Below, one piece after another: positions 52,902-60,999 of a DNA stretch of 64,000 nucleotides. Position 1 is the first letter of the stretch. Each line of letters opens with the position of its first letter. The notes beneath the pieces are model-generated. The model was not told the DNA's origin and searched no databases. It saw nothing but the letters and a program-made list of their open reading frames with translations. This stretch comes from Halegenticoccus tardaugens (GTDB lineage Archaea > Halobacteriota > Halobacteria > Halobacteriales > Haloferacaceae), in assembly GCF_004116405.1 (NCBI RefSeq), contig NZ_SDIC01000012.1, positions 62,001 to 126,000 of the forward strand, written 5' to 3'. A program made the position numbers and the translations under genes.

Positions 52902-53222
52902 ATGCCGACGGTGACGTTTCGAGGCAAGCGAATCGAGTGCGAGGACGACGTCGTGCTGCGCGACGCGCTGCTGGCGGCGGGCGAATCGCCGCACAACGGG
53001 CGATCGAAGCGGTTGAACTGCCGGGGGCACGCGACGTGTGGGACCTGCGCGGTCGCGGTCGACGGCCCCGTGAGTGAGATGGGGGCGCGCGAGCGGCGGC
53101 GGCTGTCGCTACCACCGCACTCGCTCGACTCCGGGCTCCGGCTGTCGTGTCAGACCCGCGTGCGGGGCGACCTGACGGTGACCAAGGGCGGCGGGTTCTG
53201 GGGGCAGGATCTCGACGAGTGA
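52902..53222 (+). CDS. [2Fe-2S] ferredoxin
   Basis: 106 residues from the ATG at 52902. Plant-type cluster with Cys40, Cys46, Cys49 (CRGHATCGTC) and Cys83 (LSCQTRV). N-terminal beta-grasp VTFRGKRIECEDDVVLRDALLAAGESPHNG. It is smaller than the J-domain fusion ferredoxin at 37664. Redox partner unknown. Convergent with the Nudix gene, stops 1 bp apart. Confidence 0.93.
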   Translation: MPTVTFRGKRIECEDDVVLRDALLAAGESPHNGRSKRLNCRGHATCGTCAVAVDGPVSEMGARERRRLSLPPHSLDSGLRLSCQTRVRGDLTVTKGGGFWGQDLDE

Positions 53223-53223
53223 G

Positions 53224-53784
53224 CTAGAACGACCGCCGCGCGCGCCACGCCAGCAGGTCCTCGCGGTCGCGGGTGTCCGGCGGCAACTCCGCGAACCACC
53301 GTGCGTCGGAGATCTCGCCGTCCGGGTCGTCGACCGAGAGATCCGTCGACGAGGGGCGGGCGACGAAGACGGGGAGCACGCCCCACGTCCGGTAGTCGTC
53401 GCACTCGATGTCGACCCGGTTCGCCATCGCCAGCCCCTCGTACTCGGCGGCGATGCCGGCCTCCTCGCGGAGTTCGCGCGCCGCGGCCTCGCGGAAGGCC
53501 TCCCCCTCGGCGATCCCGCCGCCCGGGAGCACCCACTTGTCGACGCCCTCGTGGCGCACGAGCAGCAGTTCGCCCGACGGGCGGTAGACGATCGTGTGCG
53601 CGCCGTACGGCGCGCCCGTGGCCTTCACCCTGTTCGCGAGCGTGCGGAAGCGTCGGCGGGAGACGCGCCGCGTGCGAGGGCGCTCCATGAACCCCGCGTA
53701 CTTGCTCTTGAGCGCGTGGTACGCCTGCTCCGCGCACTGGCTGGCCTCGTCGGCGAGAAACCAGAGGTCATCGAGGGTCGTCAT
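53224..53784 (-). CDS. Nudix hydrolase
   Basis: 186 residues from the ATG at 53784 (MTTLDDLWFLADEASQCAEQ). An N-terminal helical extension (about 1-60) as in haloarchaeal Nudix proteins; then the Nudix box GGGIAEGEAFREAAARELREEAGI at about 97-120. Hydrolyses a nucleoside diphosphate derivative, such as ADP-ribose; specificity unclear. Highly charged. Start chosen because upstream frame contains arginine-rich shadow sequence. Confidence 0.92.
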   Translation of the reverse strand: MTTLDDLWFLADEASQCAEQAYHALKSKYAGFMERPRTRRVSRRRFRTLANRVKATGAPYGAHTIVYRPSGELLLVRHEGVDKWVLPGGGIAEGEAFREAAARELREEAGIAAEYEGLAMANRVDIECDDYRTWGVLPVFVARPSSTDLSVDDPDGEISDARWFAELPPDTRDREDLLAWRARRSF

Positions 53785-53974
53785 GTCCGGATGGATCGGG
53801 CGGTCGCGAGCGGTCCGAAAGCGAGACGAGGAACATGCGCGGTCCTTGGACCGCCCGGAAAAATAAGGCTTCGACCGACGAGCCGGTTTCCGTGATCGGT
53901 GCGTGGCCACCGTGATCGGGGCGGCGGCCGCCCGAATCACCGGCCTTTTATCCGGCGCTGTAGAACCGGGTACC

Positions 53975-54181
53975 ATGAGCTTCGAAAAAGACGACACGGT
54001 CGTCCTCCACGACAAACACAGCGAGTTCGACGGCGAGACCGGGACGGTGACGCAGGTGATGGAGACGATGTTCGGCGAGGCGACCTACACCGTCAGCTTC
54101 GACGACGGGCAGGAGACGGGCGTCCCGGCCGACGCGCTGGACGCCGTCGACGACGACCGCGCCGACGAAGACGACGCCTGA
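53975..54181 (+). CDS. Small SH3-barrel-like DUF1918-type protein
   Basis: 68 residues from the ATG at 53975. SFEKDDTVVLHDKHSEFDGETGTVTQVMETMFGEATYTVSFDDGQETGVPADALD forms a KOW/SH3-like beta barrel with a polar surface. Similar proteins are annotated DUF1918. Likely binds nucleic acid or protein; not known. It precedes the RNA-binding-domain gene by 42 bp and a T5 run. Confidence 0.75.
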   Translation: MSFEKDDTVVLHDKHSEFDGETGTVTQVMETMFGEATYTVSFDDGQETGVPADALDAVDDDRADEDDA

Positions 54182-54194
54182 CGAAGGGTAGCCC

Positions 54195-54199
54195 TTTTT
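54195..54199 (+). terminator. Oligo-T run after small SH3-like gene
   Basis: GGGTAGCCC followed by T5, 13-17 bp after the stop codon. May act as a weak terminator between this gene and the following COG1325-like gene. Confidence 0.35.
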
Positions 54200-54223
54200 C
54201 GCCCCCCTCGCGTAGGGCGTCCC

Positions 54224-54655
54224 ATGTCGAGCGTCCCGTTTCACTACGTCGACCTTCGGACCTTCTGCTATGCGACCGAGGACGAAAAACGAGTCGAGGC
54301 CGCCCTCCGAACGTTCCTCCCCGGGGAGTTCGAGATCGAACGCGCGGAGACGACCGGCTACCACGGCGACCGGATCGTCGTCCTCTCCGCGCGCGTCGAG
54401 AACGCGGACGGCATCAGGCACGTCCTCGCCCGGTTGAGCGACCTGCCGGACATCGATCGGGTGGTCGCCGAACTCGACGAGCGCGTCGACGAAAAGTGCG
54501 CCTTCTTCCTCCGTCTGGACAAGCAGGCGGCGTTCGCGGGCGAGGTGAAACGCGGCGACGGCATCACCCTCCGCGCGAAGGTCGAGGCGTATCCGGCGAA
54601 GCGCGAGACGGCCGTCGAGAACGCCCGCGAGGCGTTCGAACGCGTCTCCGCCTGA
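54224..54655 (+). CDS. RNA-binding domain protein (COG1325-like)
   Basis: 143 residues. VPFHYVDLRTFCYATEDEKRVEAALRTFL and DRIVVLSARVENADGIRHVLARLSDLPDIDRVVAELDERVDEKCAFFLRLDKQAAFAGEVKRGDGITLRAKVEAYPAKRETAVENAREAF match an archaeal family related to exosome-associated RNA-binding proteins (COG1325). Function is thought to involve RNA processing. Complete and intact. Confidence 0.87.
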   Translation: MSSVPFHYVDLRTFCYATEDEKRVEAALRTFLPGEFEIERAETTGYHGDRIVVLSARVENADGIRHVLARLSDLPDIDRVVAELDERVDEKCAFFLRLDKQAAFAGEVKRGDGITLRAKVEAYPAKRETAVENAREAFERVSA

Positions 54656-54685
54656 GAGCGCTCTCGTCCGCCTGCCCGCGCGCGC

Positions 54686-55243
54686 CTACCTCCACTTGAT
54701 CGAACACCCGCGCGAAGGGAGGTCGTCGTGTTCGACCGACTCGCCGGCGAGCACGGCTTCGATCGCGTCGCGGCCGTAGAATCGCGTCGGCTCGTCGTCG
54801 GGGTTCGTCGCGTCGTCGAGTCTGCCGTGGTACGCGAGGACGAACTCGTCCCCCTCCCGGACGAAGAGGAACGGGTCGGGCGTGCAGACGGCCCCGTACG
54901 ACCGCGCGACGTCCTGGGACTCGTCGCGGAGGTACGCGTCGTAGCGGATCCGACCGTCGGCGACTCGTTCGCGCATCTCCTCGAAGGAGTCCTCCGGGTA
55001 GGCCTCCTCGTCGTTGGGGTTGATGCCGACGACGGCGACCTCGTCGTAGGCGGCGGCGAGGTCGTTCAGGTGGTCGACCTTCGCCCGCGCGTACGGACAG
55101 TGGTTGCAGGTGAACACGACGAGCAGCGCGTCCCGGTCGGCGAACGATTCGAGGGCGTACGCCTCCCCGTCCGCTCCCGGGAGTTCGAACGGCGGCGCGG
55201 GATCGCCGCGCTCCAGATTCGAGTCGGATTCCATCAGTGTCAT
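54686..55243 (-). CDS. Thioredoxin-fold/peroxiredoxin-like protein
   Basis: 185 residues (ATG 55243; a second ATG at 55234 is possible). GDPAPPFELPGADGEAYALESFADRDALLVVFTCNHCPYARAKVDHLNDLAAAYDEVAVVGINPNDEEAYPEDSFEEM: TlpA/AhpC-like with Cys46 and Cys49 in TCNHCPYA. VARSYGAVCTPDPFLFVREGDEFVLAYHGRLDDATN follows. It reduces peroxides or disulfides; cytoplasmic as it has no signal. An AT-rich palindromic region lies 85-155 bp upstream. Confidence 0.9.
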   Translation of the reverse strand: MTLMESDSNLERGDPAPPFELPGADGEAYALESFADRDALLVVFTCNHCPYARAKVDHLNDLAAAYDEVAVVGINPNDEEAYPEDSFEEMRERVADGRIRYDAYLRDESQDVARSYGAVCTPDPFLFVREGDEFVLAYHGRLDDATNPDDEPTRFYGRDAIEAVLAGESVEHDDLPSRGCSIKWR

Positions 55244-55342
55244 GCGACAGGGTTTCGCACGGGCGGGGAAAACGGTTTGGGGCAACGCGGCGTGAGTCCG
55301 CTCGCCGAGCGGGGAGACGGCGATCGGGGATCTATATAGGTA

Positions 55343-55398
55343 ACTAGTCAGATATCTATACAAATATCTAGTGGGACGGCCTTCCGGATATTTATCCG
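55343..55398. promoter_or_regulatory. AT-rich palindromic promoter region of the thioredoxin-like gene
   Basis: Two palindromes: AGATAT-N8-ATATCT at 55350-55369 (nested with ACTAG...CTAGT at 55343-55372) and CGGATAttTATCCG at 55385-55398. The GC content drops sharply here. The site lies 100-155 bp before the start of the thioredoxin-like gene on the minus strand and likely binds a regulator. Confidence 0.5.
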
Positions 55399-55449
55399 AG
55401 CGCTCGCCGACCTCGGCCGTAGTGTGGCCGAAAACTGGATCGGGGGCCG

Positions 55450-55875
55450 CTACTCGACGGAGACGAGGTAGACGGCGAGCACAGCGAACGCGATGCCGAG
55501 CAGCTTTCTGGCGGTCAGCGATTCGTGGAGGAACGCGACGCCGATGAGCGAGCTGACGGCGAGAAACATCCCGAAGATCGGGGCGACGACGCTCACCGGT
55601 CCGAGCGCGAGCGCCCGGTAGTACGCCAGGATTCCGACCGCCAGACACACCCCCGCGGCGTAGATGTAGGGCGATTTCGGGTGGGTGAGATAGCCCGCGA
55701 TACCCTGGTCGGTGTATGCGATGACGCCGACGGTCACGACGACGAGGATGCTGTTCGCAAAGAGCGCCGCGACGTCGCTCGGGACCTTCACCTGACCGGT
55801 CGTGGCGACGCTCATGAGCGGCGCGACGAGCGAGTACGCCGCCAGCGCCAGGATCGCCCACGGAAGATAGTTCAT
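55450..55875 (-). CDS. EamA-domain (DMT superfamily) membrane protein
   Basis: 141 residues with five helices: MNYLPWAILALAAYSLVAPLMSVAT, then LLFANSILVVVTVGVIAY-like, YIYAAGVCLAVGILAYYRALALGPVSVVAPIFGMFLAVSSLIGVAFLHESLTARKLLGIAFAVLAVYLVSVE. The second half is the EamA repeat (YYRAL...GPVSVVAPIFG..AV...G...L.E.LT..K..G). Half-size compared with ten-helix EamA transporters, so it probably works as a dimer like small multidrug transporters. Substrate unknown. Confidence 0.87.
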   Translation of the reverse strand: MNYLPWAILALAAYSLVAPLMSVATTGQVKVPSDVAALFANSILVVVTVGVIAYTDQGIAGYLTHPKSPYIYAAGVCLAVGILAYYRALALGPVSVVAPIFGMFLAVSSLIGVAFLHESLTARKLLGIAFAVLAVYLVSVE

Positions 55876-55999
55876 GGACGATACCGCGGGTCCGAACCGT
55901 GTATAGCGTTTCGAAACGGATCGTCGTCGACGCCGGTCGTCGCCGCGCCGGCGCGGAAAATCGGCGCGAAAAACGCGATCGACGGCGGGCGCGCTGCGA

Positions 56000-57448
56000 T
56001 CAGGACGCGATGACGACCGTGTTGCCGGAAACCTCCTTGATCCGGCTCATCTCCAGCGGATACGCGTCCTCGTCCGCCTCGCCCAGTCGGAGTTCCGCCT
56101 TGATCCTGTCGGTCAGGCTCGGCTCGGGATCGACGTAGAACGTGTCCGATTCGATCTTGGCGACGATCCCGACGTCTCTGCCCTCCTCGTCGACGACGTT
56201 CTTCCCCTGATCGGACTCCGAGAGACCCACCGTCGACGGCATCGGCTCGCCGGTCTCTTCCGTTTCCGCGGTGGTTTCTTCGGTCGTCTCGCTTTCGGCC
56301 GTCTCCGTCGTCTCGGTCCCGGTCATCTTCTCCGACACTGCCGCTTCCTCCTCGGTGATGGAGGTCTCGCCGCTGTATTCGGTCTCCTCGACGGTCTCGT
56401 CCGTCGGTTCGGTCCCCATCGCGGATCCTTCGACGGGCTCGGACCGCTCTTCGGCGCGCTCCGCCTCCGTGACCTCCGTGACGGTCGACTCCGCGACGAC
56501 CTCGTCCGACTCGACGGCTTCCTCGACGAGGTCGGACTCGTCGAAGTCGCCTTCGATGATCTCGCTCTCGACGAGGTCGCTTTCCGCCACGTAGCTTTCG
56601 AGTAACTCCCGCGCCGTGAGCGCGAACTCCAGCTGGGAGCGCTCTTCGAGCACCTCCTCGTAGAGCCTACGTTGGACGATCTCGCTCCGGAGGACGTTGC
56701 CCTCGACGAACTCGCTCTCTATGACTTCCGTGTCGACGTCGCCGACGTCGACGTCCGACCCGATCACGTCGCTCGCGAGGATCGTCCGCTGGACCCCCTC
56801 GACGTCCATCCGCGCCTCGACGGATTCGCTTTCGACCGTGTCGACCTCTTCGAGTTCCGTGTCGACGATCCGGCTCTCGACGATCATCCGCTCCACCGAC
56901 TCGCGCGTCGTGCGCCAGGTCTCCTCGACGAGCAGTTCGACCAGTTCGTCGTCGAGGATGTCCACCTCGATGACGTCGCGGTCGACCAGCTCGCGTTCGA
57001 GGACGTCGTCCCACACCTGCTCTCTGTCGACGACCTGACTCTCGATCGTGTCCGTCTCCCTGATCTCCCGCTCTATGACCATCGTCTCCGTGACTTCGGT
57101 CCTGACGACTTCGCCCTCGGTGAGCGCCTCCTCGACCGTTTCGGCCTCGACGGCCGCCCGCCGCGTCGCCTCGTCGCGCGCGACGAATTCGTGGTAGTCG
57201 CCCGCCGGTTCGCCGGATTCGACGTCCTCGTACACGAAGACGCGGTCGTCCGACTCCACCGATTCGAAGAACTCGTCCCACGTCCGCTCCTCGTGGGACT
57301 CGTCCACCTCCTCGCGCCGTACGAACCGATACTCGCCGGTCTCGGGAGCGTACACGGGGGTGGCGTTTCGATCCTCCGCCCACGTTCGGATCGTCTCGCG
57401 GTCCGTCGTGATCTTGCGGCCGTCGGCCCCGGTGTTTTCTTCTGCCAT
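56000..57448 (-). CDS. Acidic repeat protein with C-terminal PRC-barrel-like domain
   Basis: 482 residues, no signal peptide. N-terminal region (about 1-95) with TPVYAPETGEYRFVRREEVDESHEERTWDEFFESVESDDRVFVYEDVESG. Residues about 100-320 are a regular series of beta-type repeats of about ten residues, with units such as VVDREQVWDDVLERELVDRDVIEVDILDDELVELLVEET and SDLVESEIIEGDFDESDLVEE. Residues 320-400 form a Glu/Thr/Ser-rich disordered linker. The C-terminal 80 residues (QGKNVVDEEGRDVGIVAKIESDTFYVDP ... MSRIKEVSGNTVVI) resemble a PRC-barrel. I do not recognise the full architecture. It is the last gene of a minus-strand series. Confidence 0.8.
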   Translation of the reverse strand: MAEENTGADGRKITTDRETIRTWAEDRNATPVYAPETGEYRFVRREEVDESHEERTWDEFFESVESDDRVFVYEDVESGEPAGDYHEFVARDEATRRAAVEAETVEEALTEGEVVRTEVTETMVIEREIRETDTIESQVVDREQVWDDVLERELVDRDVIEVDILDDELVELLVEETWRTTRESVERMIVESRIVDTELEEVDTVESESVEARMDVEGVQRTILASDVIGSDVDVGDVDTEVIESEFVEGNVLRSEIVQRRLYEEVLEERSQLEFALTARELLESYVAESDLVESEIIEGDFDESDLVEEAVESDEVVAESTVTEVTEAERAEERSEPVEGSAMGTEPTDETVEETEYSGETSITEEEAAVSEKMTGTETTETAESETTEETTAETEETGEPMPSTVGLSESDQGKNVVDEEGRDVGIVAKIESDTFYVDPEPSLTDRIKAELRLGEADEDAYPLEMSRIKEVSGNTVVIAS

Positions 57449-57675
57449 GTTAGGTCACCGGGTTTCGGTTCGGTGCGTACCGACTTATGAAGACGGGCCA
57501 CGTATCAACGAACGTCCGGATTTACGCCGATAAATCGGATATTTTTGACTCTAACTCGGCGTGGATTAGTGATATCGAGAACAAACCGGCCTCCGAACGT
57601 GAATGTAACGGTGCGAGAAATGGATCGACGAGCCCCGATCGGAGCCTCGGCGGCGGCTCGATGAATCCCGACCTC

Positions 57676-58122
57676 TCAGACTTCGCGAGACGTCCGACGC
57701 TCGTAGACGGTGGCGGCGTACCAGGTCGAACACAGTGCCACGGCGAGCGCGAACCCGAGCAACGCCCACCGGTGATAGCGGAACAGATCGACCGTCGAGA
57801 GCGCGAAGACGACCTGACGCCGGGTGTTCACCGCCCAGACGATCGTGACGGCGATCATCGAGACGCCGACGCCCAGCGCGAGCCCGGCGACGGTCGACTG
57901 TCGGACCCCCGTGACGAAGCCGAGAACGGCGACGACGGCGAAAAGCGCCGCGAGAAAGCCGACGGTCAGCGGGCCGGCGAACCAGGCGGAGTAGTACACC
58001 CAGACGCCGGTTCCCCGATCGAAAAACGGCGCGACGACCAGCGCGAGCACCGCGAGCGCCGCGAGACCCGCCGCCGCCAGCGAGGCGCGCGACGCGCGCG
58101 CCGGCCGCTCCCGGTCGCTCAT
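57676..58122 (-). CDS. Four-helix membrane protein paired with the Rieske gene
   Basis: 148 residues from the ATG at 58122, overlapping the Rieske stop by 4 bp (ATGA). Four membrane helices: about 12-32 (SLAAAGLAALAVLALVVAP), 45-68, 74-96 and 118-138. Motifs VWVYYSAWFAGPLTVGF and FRYHRWALLGFALAVALCSTWYAATVYERR are conserved-looking. It resembles a haloarchaeal family I recall as DUF7548. It may anchor or replace the missing cytochrome b partner of the Rieske protein; this is inference. Confidence 0.7.
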   Translation of the reverse strand: MSDRERPARASRASLAAAGLAALAVLALVVAPFFDRGTGVWVYYSAWFAGPLTVGFLAALFAVVAVLGFVTGVRQSTVAGLALGVGVSMIAVTIVWAVNTRRQVVFALSTVDLFRYHRWALLGFALAVALCSTWYAATVYERRTSREV

Positions 58123-58970
58123 TCGTCCCCCTCGGGGCGCGGGAACGCGACGAACGACTCCCTGACGATCGTGAACGGGTCGTAGACGGACTGGTGGCAC
58201 GGGCAGTAGATCGCGCTACCGGCGTCGAACCGGACGCTGGTCGGATCGGCCTTGAACAGCGGCACGCAACAGAAGTGCGTGCACTTGTCGAAGATCGCGA
58301 TGAACCCCTCCTCCGTGCTCGCCGCCAGCCACTCGTCGTTCTGCGCCGCCGACGCGACGCGCGCGCTCCGGATGATCTGCACGGGGAGCACTTCGGACGA
58401 TTCGACGTCCTGCGACCGCCACGTGACCGTCGCCGGCTTGCCGAGACCGTTCGCGCCGATGCCGTTTCCCCACCGTTCGTAGTCGGCGAAGTCGTCGACG
58501 TTGACCCGATCGCCGGGCGAGACCTCGCGGGTTTGCCACTCGTACTGCGCCGACTCGGCGTAGCGGAAGTAGTCGTCCTGCTCCGCCGTCGGCTCCAGTC
58601 CGGGGAAGATCTCCGCGCCGCAGTACTGAAACCAGTCTCCGCTGTACGTGATGTCTCCGAGTCGCATCCGCGCGACCGAAAAGGTCCGTCCCTCGCGCGT
58701 GACCTCCTCGGCGGGCGGCCAGATCCCTCGGAGGAAGCCCTCGTCGTCGAGTGCGACCGGAATCTGGGGCATCGCCCGCGGGGCCGGCCCGCCGACGACC
58801 TCGACGCCGTAGTACTCGACGGTCCCGCCGCCCTCGCCGGCGGGGCTCGTGGACAGGTTGACGACCGTCTCGCCCAGCGTCGCGAACGCGGTGAGCGCGG
58901 CGGCACCGACGACGCCCTTTACGAACCGGCGTCGGCTCGTCGGTTCCGGATACTTGTCGTTCGTTCCCAT
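58119..58970 (-). CDS. Rieske [2Fe-2S] iron-sulfur subunit (cytochrome bc type)
   Basis: 283 residues from the ATG at 58970. N-terminal Arg-rich Tat-like region SRRRFVKGVVGAAALTAFATLG (about 12-33), a long domain of haloarchaeal character (WFQYCGAEIFPGLEPTAEQDDYFRYAES), then the cluster motifs: Cys230, His232, Cys235 (CTHFCC) and Cys256, Cys258, His259 (CPCHQS). Position 234 is Cys where Gly is usual. It transfers electrons from menaquinol to a c-type or copper carrier. No cytochrome b gene is beside it. Confidence 0.93.
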   Translation of the reverse strand: MGTNDKYPEPTSRRRFVKGVVGAAALTAFATLGETVVNLSTSPAGEGGGTVEYYGVEVVGGPAPRAMPQIPVALDDEGFLRGIWPPAEEVTREGRTFSVARMRLGDITYSGDWFQYCGAEIFPGLEPTAEQDDYFRYAESAQYEWQTREVSPGDRVNVDDFADYERWGNGIGANGLGKPATVTWRSQDVESSEVLPVQIIRSARVASAAQNDEWLAASTEEGFIAIFDKCTHFCCVPLFKADPTSVRFDAGSAIYCPCHQSVYDPFTIVRESFVAFPRPEGDE

Positions 58971-59723
58971 GTGTCTTCTCCGTTCGAGGGGAGATACGGC
59001 CGTCAGACGGTTATAATTCACTCATTATTTGATGAAATATAATGGCGTTCGTGACGATCCCGTCGTCGTTCATGTCCAAATCGCGCTCCGAGCTCCGGGA
59101 TCCGGAATCGTCGATGGTCCCGGCTGTGACCCGGAACTACGAGCGAAACTGTACGACCTCCGAAGAGCGATGAGATAGTCTGCGGCAGCGGGGCTCAAAT
59201 TTCATATATCTTATCATAGTTTATGTACTGCGGTCCGGGCGATCGATGGCGAACTCGATCCGGCCGAAGCTATTCAAAGAATACTGTCGGTCACGAAGCG
59301 AAAACTCCGACATTCGGGTGCGCCACTCGTACCATCGCTCGACGGACGTGTTTCGAAACGATCGGTCTGAGCTTCGATGAGTTAACATTCCGACCCATAT
59401 GTCGTGAATCGCGAAGATTTTGTCCATCGAGGCGAAAACACACAACGCGAATTTGTCGTGGCGGTTCGAAAGGGGAATCCCGTAACCGTTCGCCTATAAA
59501 TCTATGTAATTGGATTCAAAATCGCGCACGACTCACGGCACAAGTCCTGCCGTCGTGGACCGTTGTTGTCCGGATTATCGATTCAGCGGTTGACGTACCC
59601 AAAAATTCCGGGGCCGAGTTCGTCGATTCCCGATCGGCGTCGTTCCAACCGAGGTGAGTCGGAACGATCCGCGAGCACGCTCCGACCCGCCGGCCGCGTC
59701 ACTCGTCGGACACGAACGGCCCG
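58971..59723. other. 753-bp AT-richer region without convincing gene
   Basis: The region is visibly richer in A and T (for example TTATCATAGTTTATG at 59210-59225 and CATAGATTTATA-like text on the minus strand near 59490). A minus-strand frame at 59221-59427 (68 codons, FAIHDIWVGMLTHRSSDRS) and a plus-strand frame at 59223-59657 have composition unlike haloarchaeal proteins and are rejected as genes. It could hold promoters of the Rieske and acidic repeat genes, or a degraded mobile element. Confidence 0.5.
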
Positions 59724-60614
59724 TTAGTCGTCATCGTCGTCGTCGTCGTCATCGTCATCCGTCTCGACGTCGACGAAGTCGTCGTCGCCCTCGATGTCGA
59801 GGCCGTCGCGGCCGTCGACGTCGAGGCGTTCGTCATCGTCCTGGTCGATGTCGAAATCGTCGTTCTCGAAGTCGACGTCGCCGTCGTCGTTCTCGAAGTC
59901 GACGTCGTCGTTATCCACCTCTAAGTCGTCCTCGCTGTCCTCGATGTCGATGTCGTCGTTCTCGAAGTCGACGTCGCCGTCGTCGCTCTCGAAGTCGACG
60001 TCGTCTTCTTCGACCTCGAGACCGTCGTCGTCGTCGTCGATCTCGACGCTGTCGGTGTCGACGTCGATCGTCCCGTCTTCGTCGATTTCGACGTCGACGG
60101 GGCCGCTCATGCTCTCGAAGTCGAGATCGCCGTCGTCGTTCACGTCGTAGTCGACCTCGTCGGATTCGACCTCCGCCGCGTCGTCGTCCTCTTCGATTTC
60201 GAGGTCGTCGCTCTCGACGTCGACCTCGTCGCCGTCGTCCGCGGTCTCAAAGTCGAGATCGTCGTCTTCGACGTCGGTTTCGTCATCGTCTTCCTCGATT
60301 TCGAGGTCGTCGCTCTCGACGTCGACCTCGTCGCCGTCGTCCGCGGTCTCGAAGTCGAGGTCGCCCTCACGATCTTCGACCTCCAGATCGCCGTCCGTCC
60401 GCTCTACCTCCTGCCCGTCGTCTTCGACGTCCAGGTCGCCGTCGTCGTCGGTATCGACCTCGTCACCGTCGTCGTCCCCGTTGTCTCCGTTGTCTCCGTT
60501 GCTTCCGTTTGCGTCCTGAGCGCTGGCCACCGTCGCAGCCCCCGCTACGGTGAAACTGAGTATCACCGCCGCCACGACGAAAACCGCCAGTACCGATCGT
60601 AATGTCCTGTTCAT
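59724..60614 (-). CDS. Secreted Asp/Glu-rich beta-repeat protein 1
   Basis: 296 residues. Sec signal peptide (MNRTLRSVLAVFVVAAVILSFTVAGAATVASAQ, cut near residue 33), a Gly/Asn/Asp spacer (NGSNGDNGDNGDDDGDE), then a repetitive domain of 5-10-residue units such as DVDFENDDGD, EVDVESDDLEIEED and DLDFETADDG, ending in a run of Asp. Alternating Val/Leu/Ile/Phe and Asp/Glu suggests beta-strands with acidic faces and strong cation binding. It has no known domain. A 56-bp exact repeat (60193-60248 and 60295-60350) is inside. It is a relative of the protein at 61000-61794. Confidence 0.75.
   Translation of the reverse strand: MNRTLRSVLAVFVVAAVILSFTVAGAATVASAQDANGSNGDNGDNGDDDGDEVDTDDDGDLDVEDDGQEVERTDGDLEVEDREGDLDFETADDGDEVDVESDDLEIEEDDDETDVEDDDLDFETADDGDEVDVESDDLEIEEDDDAAEVESDEVDYDVNDDGDLDFESMSGPVDVEIDEDGTIDVDTDSVEIDDDDDGLEVEEDDVDFESDDGDVDFENDDIDIEDSEDDLEVDNDDVDFENDDGDVDFENDDFDIDQDDDERLDVDGRDGLDIEGDDDFVDVETDDDDDDDDDDD
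60193..60350. repeat. 56-bp exact direct repeat within the acidic protein 1 gene
   Basis: Bases 60193-60248 and 60295-60350 are identical, offset 102 bp (34 codons). They encode the FETADDGDEVDVESDDLEIEED unit twice. Recent unit duplication is likely. Confidence 0.75.
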
Positions 60615-60999
60615 GTCTGTCAGTTATCTTGTCAGTGCGTTTTCTATCCGTCTCTCGTACCAATCAGGCGTTCTAGTGTGTTCAGCTTGTATTTAGATGC
60701 CAACTGATAAGGAGTGCCCGCCTACCGAATTAGGCAGGAAGCGAGCGAGAAGTTAGGTCCTCGGCGTTCGGTTCGAGGCGGCTATTTCCGGGGTAGCGAC
60801 GGCCTTCTGTCCGTGCGCCCGGAACTGGTCGCCCGCGACGTATCACATTACGCCCATACACTTGTCACTGGTGGACTGACTATCGGTCGCGACTGACGTT
60901 CCTTCGCGTAATTCGGGCCAGTGTCACTGTATCGAGGGACGACTTGAATGACTCGCCGTCGCGCGCTCGCCCGCTGGAACCGGGCCGGACGTCGAGCGG
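60615..60999. other. Intergenic region, no gene seen
   Basis: 385 bp between two acidic protein genes of the same strand. It contains a small hairpin GCCTA-ccgaat-TAGGC at 60720-60735 and AT-rich DNA near 60630-60710 (likely promoter of acidic protein 1). No reading frame with a sensible composition. Confidence 0.45.

Noticed and set aside
59221..59657. Small ORFs in the AT-richer gap
   Set aside because: Composition (Ser/Arg-rich, few acidic residues) is unlike real haloarchaeal proteins and no domain is recognisable. A transposase remnant was considered but no DDE or HUH motif is visible.
60720..60735. GCCTA-N6-TAGGC hairpin as a regulatory site
   Set aside because: A 5-bp stem is easily found by chance and it is far from any start codon.
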